A stretch of 6,734 nt of DNA from an uncultured Alphaproteobacteria bacterium (GCA_913049615.1 CAJWZI010000080.1:1-6734), one strand, 5' to 3'; shown: positions 1 to 6,327, counted from the stretch's first letter. Notes: a model not told the origin generated them from the sequence alone. Made by a program: numbers and translations.

Positions 1-41
1 CGGACAAGAAAATATACGGTTTATAAGACGAGCGCCGGTGT

Positions 42-65
42 GGTTGAAAGAAACGCGCTTTCACC
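42..65. other. Weak imperfect hairpin downstream of the NIPSNAP gene
   Basis: GGTTGAAAG (42-50) can pair with CTTTCACC (58-65) across a 7-nt loop, with one bulged T. It lies about 65 nt beyond the stop of the minus-strand NIPSNAP gene. No T-run follows on either strand, so it is at best a weak transcript end or chance pairing. I see nothing else in 1-128. Confidence 0.2.
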
Positions 66-128
66 GATAAGTTGTATAAAACTGGCCTCTTTGCGGCATT
101 AAGTCTTTCCATCATGCCCAAGCAAAGT

Positions 129-455
129 CTAACGCACCGTCGATTTTGCTGTGGGGACGATCCGCGTGATGACTGCGGCGTCGCGGTCTAGATAGTCAGA
201 AACCCGCGGAGAAACTTCGTTTTTCCAATAGTCGGATTCGTAAACTGCCTCGTAGAGTTTCTCACGCCTCGTCTCACTCTCGAAGCGGCGCAGCCAGATG
301 TAGATGCTTTCATCCTCCTCACCCCTGAAGCTGCCGCAGATCACCATACCTTTGGCAACCTGAAACGGGATGATTTCATCCTCCATAAATTTGACCCATT
401 CGTCCATCTTGCCCGGTAGGACTTTGTATTGGCGGAGTTCATAGAAGGCTGTCAT
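129..455 (-). CDS. NIPSNAP family protein
   Basis: A 108-residue protein of the NIPSNAP / dimeric alpha-beta barrel type. It opens with the typical first strand and turn (FYELRQYKVLPGKMDEWVKFMED, residues 4-26, split here as FYELRQY then KVLPGKMDEW). The middle is a strand (IYIWLRRFES, 51-60), then the helix ETRREKLYEAVYESDYW (61-77), and the end is VSPRVSDYL. This is the usual single-domain length. Such proteins are small, soluble, probably dimeric and mostly without a known reaction; no catalytic residue can be named. ATG at 455 is preceded by AGAGGA (462-467) with 6 nt spacing, which fixes the start. It sits 19 nt downstream of cinA on the same strand, so it is probably the second gene of a two-gene operon. 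The stop is TAG. Family assignment is fairly sure; function is unknown. Confidence 0.85.
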   Translation of the reverse strand: MTAFYELRQYKVLPGKMDEWVKFMEDEIIPFQVAKGMVICGSFRGEEDESIYIWLRRFESETRREKLYEAVYESDYWKNEVSPRVSDYLDRDAAVITRIVPTAKSTVR

Positions 456-474
456 TGCTTTTCCTCTGTTTGGA

Positions 475-1680
475 TTAAGGTTGGAGTTCGTTCAATGTCT
501 TGCGAAGAAAATTGAGCACGTTGATTACCGCGTAATTCCGAAAACGGGCCCTGTCTCCCGGCAGCGACGTGGTCGTGGCGCAGTGGGCATCCGACATGGC
601 TAGATCCAGGAATACGGTACCGCCAGGTTGTTCATCATAATTCTGTGCCGCCGTCACGGCCAGGCCAATATCGGCAGCGAACTCTCTCCGCACCTGTGCG
701 GCAGTCTCTGCAGCAATTTCTGCACCCGACCGTGTGCTATCCTTCAACTCACCGGTGACCGCACCACCACGGAACGTCGCCATTCCGTGATCAATTTCAG
801 ATAGGCGAGCGGATAAAACCCCACCGGTCAATCCTTCGGCCACTGCCAGCGTCAGACGCTGTTGGCGCAATTGATTGAGGACCACTTTTTCCATGGATTC
901 CTCGTCCACACCGAAGACTACATCACCCAGGATTTCGCGAAGCAAGTCTTCTTCCCGTGATATTATGACATGTACCGCCGTTTCGTCTGCCGCCTTAGCA
1001 GTAATTCGGATTTTTATGCCCTCGATGCCGCTAGCCTGAAAGGCCAGGGTGGGGTTACCTATCTCATCCAATTCCCCGATACGGTCCGACAACTTCTCCG
1101 CCAGACCGGATTCACTGTCACCCCAGGTGCGCAGGACCCGGCTACGGATTACCGCTGTTTCACCTGAGCGCCGACGCAGGTCGTCTAGAATGGTGCCACG
1201 CACCATCTGTCGCATCTCGTGGGGCACACCGGGCACCGCATAGATCACCTTGTTACCGACGGGGCAGATCAATCCCGGCGCCGTACCGGGCATCTGAGGA
1301 ATCAAACTGGCACCTTCAGGGATATCCGCCTGGCGGCGGTTATTATCCACCATAACCCGACCCCGTGATTCGAACATATGTCGGATCTTGTCAACCACTG
1401 CCTTGTCCCGATGCAGATCTACTCCCATGATCGCGGCTATAACCTCACGGGTGATGTCGTCTTGGGTAGGCCCTAGTCCGCCGCAACAGATCACCGCCTC
1501 GTTACGGCCAAGGGCATAACGAATTGTCTGTTCCATGCGTTCAAAATTGTCGCCAACTTTGACTTGAAAGTGAGAATCAATTCCAATCAACGCCAGTTGC
1601 TCCCCAATCCAGGACGAATTGGTGTCAACGATTTGACCCAACAGCAGTTCGGTACCAATAGCGATAATTTCACAACGCAT
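475..1680 (-). CDS. cinA: CinA family protein with intact N-terminal MoCF-like domain and degenerate C-terminal PncC domain
   Basis: 401 residues, close to the usual CinA length. The N-terminal COG1058 / molybdopterin-binding-like domain (about 1-170) is well kept: GTELLLGQIVDTNS (9-22), GGLGPTQDD (67-75), IPQMPGTAPG (127-136) and VPGVPHEM (149-156). In characterised CinA proteins this domain is an ADP-ribose pyrophosphatase. The linker domain has NPTLAFQ (209-215). The C-terminal domain (about 260-401) aligns with PncC, the NMN deamidase, but the signature ESxTGG is EGLTGG (282-287), so the Ser is Gly283. GGxVxYsNxxK has become GGAVTGELKDS, with the Tyr and Lys gone. VTGIAGPGG is replaced by VTAAQNYDEQPGG. 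Deamidase activity therefore looks lost, while the pyrophosphatase half may still work. ATG at 1680 matches the start of family homology (MRCEIIAIGTE) and has AGGGG at 1690-1694. The frame stays open to 1881, but that extension would run into the divergent oxidoreductase gene. Likely cotranscribed with the NIPSNAP gene. Confidence 0.93.
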   Translation of the reverse strand: MRCEIIAIGTELLLGQIVDTNSSWIGEQLALIGIDSHFQVKVGDNFERMEQTIRYALGRNEAVICCGGLGPTQDDITREVIAAIMGVDLHRDKAVVDKIRHMFESRGRVMVDNNRRQADIPEGASLIPQMPGTAPGLICPVGNKVIYAVPGVPHEMRQMVRGTILDDLRRRSGETAVIRSRVLRTWGDSESGLAEKLSDRIGELDEIGNPTLAFQASGIEGIKIRITAKAADETAVHVIISREEDLLREILGDVVFGVDEESMEKVVLNQLRQQRLTLAVAEGLTGGVLSARLSEIDHGMATFRGGAVTGELKDSTRSGAEIAAETAAQVRREFAADIGLAVTAAQNYDEQPGGTVFLDLAMSDAHCATTTSLPGDRARFRNYAVINVLNFLRKTLNELQP

Positions 1681-1689
1681 GTAACAATA

Positions 1690-1694
1690 CCCCT
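1690..1694 (-). promoter_or_regulatory. Ribosome binding site of cinA
   Basis: AGGGG on the minus strand lies 9 nt before the ATG at 1680. It supports this start over the longer in-frame ATG at 1881. The 75-nt gap 1681-1755 must hold both divergent promoters; I see no convincing -35/-10 pair there for either gene. Confidence 0.6.
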
Positions 1695-1755
1695 GTCTGC
1701 TGCTACTTACATCCGCGCGGTTCAGTCGTAATTTGCGCACTAGAGGACACTTATC

Positions 1756-2652
1756 ATGAAAATAGGCTTTGGCATTCCCAATAATCAGGGCGTTAAAGAC
1801 CCTAATGATTTGGTCAACCTGGCCGTCGCCGTTGAAAATATGGGATGCGACAGCGTTTGGGTCCGAGAACATTTGTTTCATTCCAGCTACGTCGCCAAGC
1901 GCCTAGGCGACAGACCCTATCACGATGCATTGACGGTTCTGACTGCCGTGGCATGCGCCACCAAATCAGTGCGTCTGGGGACTTCCGTGCTGGTGCTGCC
2001 TTGGCATGATCCGGCACGCCTGGGCAAAATGATCGCCACTTTGGATCAGCTATCTTACGGCCGGGTAGATCTCGGCATCGGCGTCGCTATTACAAAGGAT
2101 GAATTTGATAATCTGGGCGTTGATTTTGCAAGCCGCGGCAAACGTGCTGATGAAATCCTTGGCGCCCTGCAAGCCCTGTGGACCATGGAAATTCCGAAAT
2201 TTTCTGGATCTTTCTATCGTTACCGTGGCCTCAGGTTTTCGCCAAAACCCTATCAAAAACCCTACCCACCCATCTTGATAGGCGGTTCCAGCGTAGCAGC
2301 GCGCCAAAGGGTGGCTCGTTTCGGAGACGGCTGGCACACCCTTCGGCAAACACCCCGCCAATTTGCGAAAGGCCGAGCAGATATTTTCGAACGGACGAAA
2401 AATGCTGGCCGCGACGCTAGCGCACTTAGATTTTCCCTCTCTATCCCAATCCGATTCACCGATACGCCTCCCAGCGCCCCGGTAATGGACCGCTCGGCGT
2501 TGACTGGTGCAAACGATGACATCGCTGAAACCATAAATGCGTACAAAATAGAGGGCTTAGATGAAGTTGTTCTGGGCATCAGCAGTGCAGAAATGAATTT
2601 GAATATCAAGACTATGGAACGTTTCATGCACGACGTTGTGCCACGCCTCTGA
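1756..2652 (+). CDS. LLM class (luciferase-like) flavin/F420-dependent oxidoreductase
   Basis: 298 residues forming one complete bacterial-luciferase-like TIM barrel, similar to the TIGR03619 group. Visible family marks are MKIGFGIPN at the first strand, the AVENMGCDSVWVREHL strand-helix (25-40), LGTSVLVLPWHDP (74-86) and ARLGKMIATLDQLSYGRVDLGIGV (87-110). They continue with RGKRADEILGALQALW (127-142), PPILIGGSS (171-179, typical cofactor phosphate-binding strand) and GDGWH (190-194). Members use FMN or coenzyme F420 for hydride transfer or oxygenation; cofactor and substrate cannot be told from the sequence. It is soluble, with no signal peptide. ATG at 1756 has AGAGGA at 1742-1747 with 8 nt spacing. 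It is monocistronic, divergent from cinA and convergent with the DUF169 gene. No gene for F420 synthesis or a flavin reductase partner is in the window. Confidence 0.92.
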   Translation: MKIGFGIPNNQGVKDPNDLVNLAVAVENMGCDSVWVREHLFHSSYVAKRLGDRPYHDALTVLTAVACATKSVRLGTSVLVLPWHDPARLGKMIATLDQLSYGRVDLGIGVAITKDEFDNLGVDFASRGKRADEILGALQALWTMEIPKFSGSFYRYRGLRFSPKPYQKPYPPILIGGSSVAARQRVARFGDGWHTLRQTPRQFAKGRADIFERTKNAGRDASALRFSLSIPIRFTDTPPSAPVMDRSALTGANDDIAETINAYKIEGLDEVVLGISSAEMNLNIKTMERFMHDVVPRL

Positions 2653-2682
2653 TTTGATCTGATCAACACTGCCGATCAAATC
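2651..2682 (+). terminator. Hairpin at the 3' end of the LLM oxidoreductase gene, possible terminator
   Basis: GATTTGATC (2651-2659) and GATCAAATC (2674-2682) form a perfect 9-bp inverted repeat with a 14-nt loop. It begins inside the TGA stop codon. The stem is AT-rich and no T-run follows, so a classical rho-independent terminator is not shown. It may instead protect the 3' end or help stop convergent transcription. Confidence 0.35.
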
Positions 2683-2887
2683 GTATACGGCCTGTGCCAA
2701 CGGCCTGTTATGCAACGGCGGAATTGTGCATTTCGGAACTATACCTGTCTATCCAGACACCAGGAATGGTTATAGCGATAATGCACTGAATGCCATCTTA
2801 GAAGCTCCGGGAAACAGCTAATGAACTAGTTCCGTGGACGCTGAAAAGTTTCTCGGCCCCCTGTCATGAGACCCCTTATCGAATTTT
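2653..2887. other. Convergent intergenic region
   Basis: This is a 235-nt gap between the 3' ends of the LLM and DUF169 genes. It contains the 9-bp hairpin at its left end and a 9-nt direct repeat, ACGGCCTGT, at 2687-2695 and 2700-2708. A plus-strand frame is open from 2663 to a TAA at 2819-2821, but it has no ATG start and no recognisable family. I see no gene or mobile element here. Confidence 0.5.
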
Positions 2888-3682
2888 TCAACCATAGCTC
2901 TTTGCTATCGAATCCAAGGGTGATTTCTGGATGCCGTGATTGGGAATAGGATATCGTAGGCCAACTTTGCTGAGTTCTTCCAGACCCTTTACGATGGCAG
3001 GCAAATAGCTGGGCGGCAGTGCGACCAGCATCTCGTCATCCTGTACGCCACCGAACTTGCGTTCCGCATAACAAGGGATCGAGACACAGGGCTCACCGGT
3101 AAGTAGCGCCTTGCCCCAAGAATCGGCGCAGGCGCTCTCACCCACACAGGTGAATTCGTACTTTTTATAATTCCTATGTTGCAGGCCATTGATAAAAGTA
3201 ATCATTTGCCCTGGCGTCATGTAGAACAGACAAATATCCGGGTTGTCTAAACGGCCCGAAACCAGTGGTGAGGTGGCCAGCGCCTCATATTCGCCATACG
3301 AGGCACAGGTCATAGCCGCCTGGTGTGCCTTGCTATCCTTTAGGGTGCCATACCACACGCCATGCATACGCTCGCCGGACAGGAATTCTTTGTCCAAGGG
3401 ATGCAGGCCAACCACAGCACCACATTGAGAACCCATCAGGTTGTCCATGGTGATGCCCAGGGTGTAACCGATCCATCGGCTCTGTCCCACGATCTGATCC
3501 GTAGCTAATTTTTCGTTCGGATCAGGACGGCGGATGCGAGGCACAGCCTCCATATCCGCCACAGTCCTGAACCGTTTCATGCCGATGGGTGTCGCCTTCA
3601 GGCGCAGATAACGGTTCAAACCCTCCACAAGGGCATCGAAATCATATTCTTTGTCATCGCCAAAGCAATTCACGGTGGTCAT
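2888..3682 (-). CDS. DUF169 domain protein
   Basis: 264 residues covering a full-length DUF169 (COG2043) domain. Recognisable parts are LRLKATPIGMKRF (27-38), SPLVSGRLDNPDICLFYMTPGQMITFINGLQ (138-168, read in two parts as the SPL...PDI segment and the FYMTPGQM helix) and ACADSWGKALLTGEPCVSIPC (184-204). RKFGGVQDDEMLVALPP (208-224) and VKGLEELSKVGLRYPIPN (231-248) complete the domain. There are eight cysteines (6, 87, 126, 151, 179, 185, 199, 204). As I remember the family, an early Cys-Gln...Ala-Arg motif is common; here the matching stretch seems to be DQIVGQSR (62-69) with no Cys. Function is unknown; a metal or cofactor role is often suspected but not shown here. The start is ATG 3682, because a GTG at 3688 overlaps the ribosome site. 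It has its own promoter and operator-like dyad. It is soluble with no signal peptide. Confidence 0.88.
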   Translation of the reverse strand: MTTVNCFGDDKEYDFDALVEGLNRYLRLKATPIGMKRFRTVADMEAVPRIRRPDPNEKLATDQIVGQSRWIGYTLGITMDNLMGSQCGAVVGLHPLDKEFLSGERMHGVWYGTLKDSKAHQAAMTCASYGEYEALATSPLVSGRLDNPDICLFYMTPGQMITFINGLQHRNYKKYEFTCVGESACADSWGKALLTGEPCVSIPCYAERKFGGVQDDEMLVALPPSYLPAIVKGLEELSKVGLRYPIPNHGIQKSPLDSIAKSYG

Positions 3683-3687
3683 GGTCA

Positions 3688-3693
3688 CTCTCC
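3688..3693 (-). promoter_or_regulatory. Ribosome binding site deciding the DUF169 start
   Basis: GGAGAG on the minus strand lies 5 nt before the ATG at 3682. The alternative in-frame GTG at 3686-3688 overlaps this site and would leave no spacing, so the ATG is preferred. Confidence 0.75.
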
Positions 3694-3705
3694 GAATACA
3701 GTGCA

Positions 3706-3737
3706 GTTGCCAGTCTGGTTAAATTCAGACTAGCAAC
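3706..3737. promoter_or_regulatory. Operator-like inverted repeat over the DUF169 promoter
   Basis: GTTGCCAGTCTG (3706-3717) and CAGACTAGCAAC (3726-3737) are 12-nt inverted arms with a single mismatch, separated by the 8-nt AT-rich spacer GTTAAATT. The dyad covers the predicted -10 box and transcription start, the usual place for a repressor. Because the transcript should begin near the dyad centre, it would act as DNA rather than as an RNA hairpin. No T-run follows on either side, which argues against a terminator for the upstream hydrolase gene. No regulator gene lies in the window. Confidence 0.6.
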
Positions 3738-3754
3738 CTGCAGCACCATGTCAA
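3727..3754 (-). promoter_or_regulatory. Sigma70-type promoter of the DUF169 gene
   Basis: On the minus strand a perfect -35 box TTGACA (3749-3754) is followed after 16 bp by TAGTCT (3727-3732), a weak -10 box with three of six consensus bases including both outer positions. Transcription would start near 3720 and give a leader of about 38 nt. A strong -35 with a poor -10 would fit a regulated promoter. Confidence 0.5.
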
Positions 3755-3867
3755 TTTGTAGACAGAACTGCCTGAAATTCGCCCAGCCCCAACCAGACTC
3801 GTTGGACCCTTGCGAGAACCTAGGCGTCGATATCAATACCATTTATGTGAATTGTCGGTGCCAATAA

Positions 3868-4767
3868 TCAGATAGGGTCCCTTGCCCAAGCATCCAAGAT
3901 CGCGCGCAGGGCAGCGACAAAGGCTAAGGGCTGATCCAACATGACATGGTGATACGCTTCAGGGATTTCCACAACTGGCGCCAATGGCCCCATGAGAGAT
4001 GACATATAGGCGACGGTGCGCGAGGAAACGATGGCGCTGTTTTCACCGTAGATTAATGCCGCGCGGCATTTTAGTGCCTGAAGTTCGGCATTATAGGGTT
4101 CGCCAAACCGGCGCGAACCCATAACTTTATGATCGAACTTCCAGGTCCAGCCGCCGTCCTCGGCCTTGACCGATGTACGGGCGATGAAATCAGTAATGTA
4201 GGAATTTTCGCACGGTTGCGGAGGCATCAGACGAAACCGCTTTTCAGCCGTTCGCCTATCGGGGTGTATTTTTGGGCCTGTACCAGTTGCCCCGGGTGGT
4301 TTCGGGATGGGTTCATCCTCGGGATCCTGCACGGGCGAATCCACAATCACTGCGCCCGCAAGGCCGTCGCCGTGTTCCGCACCATACTTCATGGCCATCA
4401 GACCACCAAAACTATGCCCTACGACAACGGCTCCACCCGGAAAGCCCGCATCAGAAATTACCGCGCCAATTTCTAGAGCCCATAATTCTGGCAGATATTC
4501 TTGCCTCGCACCGCTATCACCCATTCCAGACAGATCAATAGCCGCTACCTGGTAAGCATCGGCAAAAAAAGGTGCAATAAATCGCCACCAGTTGGCATGT
4601 GCCCCTCCGCCGTGAATGAATAGAAGTCCAGGCTTCTGGTGGGCGATTTCAGACCATGTCAAATAGTGGACGTTACACCCTTCCACCTCGACAAACCGAG
4701 ACTGGGTCGGCCGATCAATAGCGCGCTGAAACCAGTCCGGCCCGTATGAATTGTCCTGCACTGGCAA
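3868..4767 (-). CDS. Alpha/beta hydrolase
   Basis: 299 residues with a complete alpha/beta-hydrolase fold. HGGGAH (52-57) supplies the oxyanion-hole loop, DLSGMGDSG (78-86) follows strand 4, and GHSFGG (117-122) is the nucleophile elbow with Ser119. YHHVMLDQP (272-280) carries the catalytic His, best placed at 273. The loop after strand 7 reads YGENSAIVS (240-248), where a catalytic Asp is often found; here Glu242 or Asn243 stands there. Asp143 (IVDSPV), after strand 6, could be the acid instead, as in some esterases. A cap domain lies at about 145-230. The substrate is unknown; it could be an ester, thioester, lactone or C-C bond. The start is poor: the best candidates are TTG at 4767 or GTG at 4761, with no clear Shine-Dalgarno. 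It starts 3 nt after the TAA of the acyl-CoA dehydrogenase gene, so translation is probably coupled to it. Confidence 0.9.
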   Translation of the reverse strand: MPVQDNSYGPDWFQRAIDRPTQSRFVEVEGCNVHYLTWSEIAHQKPGLLFIHGGGAHANWWRFIAPFFADAYQVAAIDLSGMGDSGARQEYLPELWALEIGAVISDAGFPGGAVVVGHSFGGLMAMKYGAEHGDGLAGAVIVDSPVQDPEDEPIPKPPGATGTGPKIHPDRRTAEKRFRLMPPQPCENSYITDFIARTSVKAEDGGWTWKFDHKVMGSRRFGEPYNAELQALKCRAALIYGENSAIVSSRTVAYMSSLMGPLAPVVEIPEAYHHVMLDQPLAFVAALRAILDAWARDPI

Positions 4768-4770
4768 GGT

Positions 4771-5982
4771 TTAGTACAAATCTCGAATTGTGCGTCGAGC
4801 TAATTGCGACATGTGCACCTCATCTGGACCATCCGCGACCTGGCAGAACCGGGCCATCATGTAGATATGCGCCAACGGCGTATCTTGTGTGAAGCCAGCG
4901 CCGCCGTGGGCCTGAATGGCGCGATTGGCCACGTCGAGAGCCATTTGCGGGGCGATAATCTTCACCATGGAAATATAATCCCGTGCCTCCTTGGGGCCGT
5001 ATTTATCCATCTTGTCGGCGGCGGCGAGGACTAACATTCGGCATTGCTCGATCTCGCAGCGGCTGCGTGCAATTTCATGTTGGATAGAGGTCTTTTGAGA
5101 CAATCTTTCGCCAAAAGCTTCCCGGTCCTCAACCCGCCTACACATCAATTCTAGACATCGGTCGGCCATGCCCACGAACATCATGGCGTATTGGAAACGC
5201 CCCGGTCCCAGACGCCCCTGGGCAATTTCAAATCCGCGGCCTTCTCCCAGGATCAAATTGCCGGCGGGGACGCGTACATTGTCATAGTGCACCTGGGCAT
5301 GGCCTCCAGGCGAATGCACACCGCCGAACACGCTGACGGGTCGCTCCAGAATGACACCTTCCGTATTCTTGGGCACCAGGATCATGGAGAACTGCTGGTG
5401 GCGCGGCGCATCCGGATTGGTCTTGCCCATGACGACAAAAACCTTACACAGAGGATTGAAGGCGTTGGAAGTGAACCATTTACGGCCATTAATGACGTAT
5501 TCGTTGCCGTCCTTGACAATGGTGGTTTCCAGATTGCCCGCGTCCGAGGAGGAGACGGCAGGCTCCGTCATTGAAAAAGCGGAGCGAATTTCACCGTCCA
5601 TCAAAGGGCGCAGCCATTCATCCTGCTGCTCGGGTGAGCCAAATCGAGCTAGCACCTCCATATTGCCCCGGTCCGGTGCGGAGCAGTTGAATATCTCCTG
5701 GGCCCAGGGGACCCGTGCCATTTTTTCCATAATGGGAGCGAATTCCAAATTCGACAGGCCAGGACTGAATTCCTCATAATCTTTATTTAAGAACCAGTTC
5801 CAGATACCAGCTGACTTGGCTTTTTCCTTAAGCTCAGCGTGCCAAGGCGGGTATTTCCACAGATTTTCCGGGTTATCTACCCATTCCCAATATTCTAGTT
5901 CACGCGGGTAAATATGTTCCTTCATGAAAATCTCGACGTGAGCAATCATTTCCGCCACTTTATCGCTGTAATCCAAATTCAT
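4771..5982 (-). CDS. Acyl-CoA dehydrogenase, ACAD10/11 (FadE2)-like
   Basis: 403 residues, a complete acyl-CoA dehydrogenase: helical N-terminal domain (1-130), FAD-binding beta domain (131-240) and helical C-terminal domain. Visible marks are FSMTEPAVSSSDAGN (136-150), INGRKWFTSNA (164-174), GPGRFQYAMMFVGMADR (259-275) and AFGERLSQKTSIQHEIA (289-305). QAHGGAGFTQDTPLA (357-371) and ADGPDEVH (383-390) follow. The last motif replaces the usual YEGTxEI, so the catalytic-base position appears to hold Asp384; this and the trp-rich N-terminus (YWEWV, WNWF) place it in the ACAD10/11-type subgroup. It should oxidise an acyl-CoA to the 2-enoyl-CoA using FAD and pass electrons to ETF. ATG 5982 follows a strong GGGAGGA (5987-5993). 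It is the first gene of an operon with the alpha/beta hydrolase and lies divergent from a second dehydrogenase. Chain-length or ring specificity cannot be told. Confidence 0.95.
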   Translation of the reverse strand: MNLDYSDKVAEMIAHVEIFMKEHIYPRELEYWEWVDNPENLWKYPPWHAELKEKAKSAGIWNWFLNKDYEEFSPGLSNLEFAPIMEKMARVPWAQEIFNCSAPDRGNMEVLARFGSPEQQDEWLRPLMDGEIRSAFSMTEPAVSSSDAGNLETTIVKDGNEYVINGRKWFTSNAFNPLCKVFVVMGKTNPDAPRHQQFSMILVPKNTEGVILERPVSVFGGVHSPGGHAQVHYDNVRVPAGNLILGEGRGFEIAQGRLGPGRFQYAMMFVGMADRCLELMCRRVEDREAFGERLSQKTSIQHEIARSRCEIEQCRMLVLAAADKMDKYGPKEARDYISMVKIIAPQMALDVANRAIQAHGGAGFTQDTPLAHIYMMARFCQVADGPDEVHMSQLARRTIRDLY

Positions 5983-6169
5983 GATGTCCTCCCGCTCAAT
6001 AAAATGTTTTCGGCGACATGGTCGAGAAGAAGGCCTAGTGAAGTCAACAGTTTTGCTTGACCGCTACTGACGCTTCAGCGAGTTGTAGAGGGCGATGACC
6101 GGATGCAGCGGATACAAGGTTCTATTCTTAAATTACTGGCCCCGAAGATTCTGAACAGTTTCCAGGCCA

Positions 6170-6184
6170 CGCCTTGGCAAGGCG
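6170..6184. promoter_or_regulatory. 15-bp palindrome, possible operator
   Basis: CGCCTTG (6170-6176) and CAAGGCG (6178-6184) are perfect inverted arms around a single G. The short spacing suits a dimeric DNA-binding regulator better than an RNA hairpin, since the loop would be one base. It lies near the middle of the divergent intergenic region. Confidence 0.4.
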
Positions 6185-6200
6185 CATTATAAGCCCGAGG

Positions 6201-6228
6201 GTTGCTAAATTGGTCGGAGCTTAGCAGC
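6201..6228. promoter_or_regulatory. Imperfect dyad, possible operator
   Basis: GTTGCTAA (6201-6208) and TTAGCAGC (6221-6228) are inverted arms matching at 7 of 8 positions with a 12-nt spacer. The GTTGCTA half resembles the arm of the DUF169 dyad (GTTGCTAGTCTG on the minus strand), but the resemblance is short and may be chance. Confidence 0.3.
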
Positions 6229-6279
6229 TTGGCTTTGCCCACCTGTGGTGAATGGTGCATGCAAGAAAGACCAGTGCAA

Positions 6280-6288
6280 TGATACAAT
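6280..6288 (+). promoter_or_regulatory. Extended -10 promoter element of the plus-strand acyl-CoA dehydrogenase
   Basis: TGATACAAT contains the extended TGn motif plus TACAAT, five of six matches to the -10 consensus. No good -35 box lies 16-18 bp upstream, which the extended -10 could make up for. Transcription would begin near 6295 and give a leader of about 33 nt. Confidence 0.4.
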
Positions 6289-6327
6289 ATGACGTGTTAG
6301 TCGCTAGGCATGTGAGAGGAATGGCTC

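Larger units (their letters stand above)
5983..6327. other. Divergent intergenic region between two acyl-CoA dehydrogenase genes
   Basis: 345 nt without a gene. It must carry promoters for both flanking genes. For the minus-strand gene a TTGACT -35-like box is at 6042-6047, but only a poor -10 (GACCAT, 6018-6023, 18-bp spacer) goes with it. For the plus-strand gene there is an extended -10 box at 6280-6288. Between them lie a perfect 15-bp palindrome (6170-6184) and an imperfect dyad (6201-6228), both possible regulator sites. A minus-strand open frame at 6075-6287 has no family resemblance and no ribosome site that I can see. Confidence 0.6.

Noticed and set aside
1681..1881. N-terminal extension of CinA by 67 codons
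   Set aside because: The family start MRCEIIAIGTE matches ATG 1680, which has a ribosome site. The extension has no homology and overlaps the opposite-strand LLM gene.
2663..2821. Open plus-strand frame in the convergent gap with protein-like text (GTIPVYPDTRNGYSDNAL)
   Set aside because: It has no ATG start and no ribosome site, is only about 52 codons, and matches no family I recognise. It could be a gene remnant, but this cannot be supported without a database search.
3706..3737. Inverted repeat read as a rho-independent terminator of the hydrolase operon
   Set aside because: The stem is long enough, but no T-run follows on either strand. The dyad sits exactly over the DUF169 promoter, so an operator is the better reading.
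4129..4555. Several plus-strand frames of 82-115 codons inside the hydrolase gene
   Set aside because: They are antisense shadows of a gene with intact alpha/beta-hydrolase motifs, and they show no family resemblance.
6075..6287. 70-codon minus-strand frame in the divergent intergenic region
   Set aside because: It has no recognisable domain, and it overlaps the palindromes and promoter-like elements. A chance open frame is more likely.
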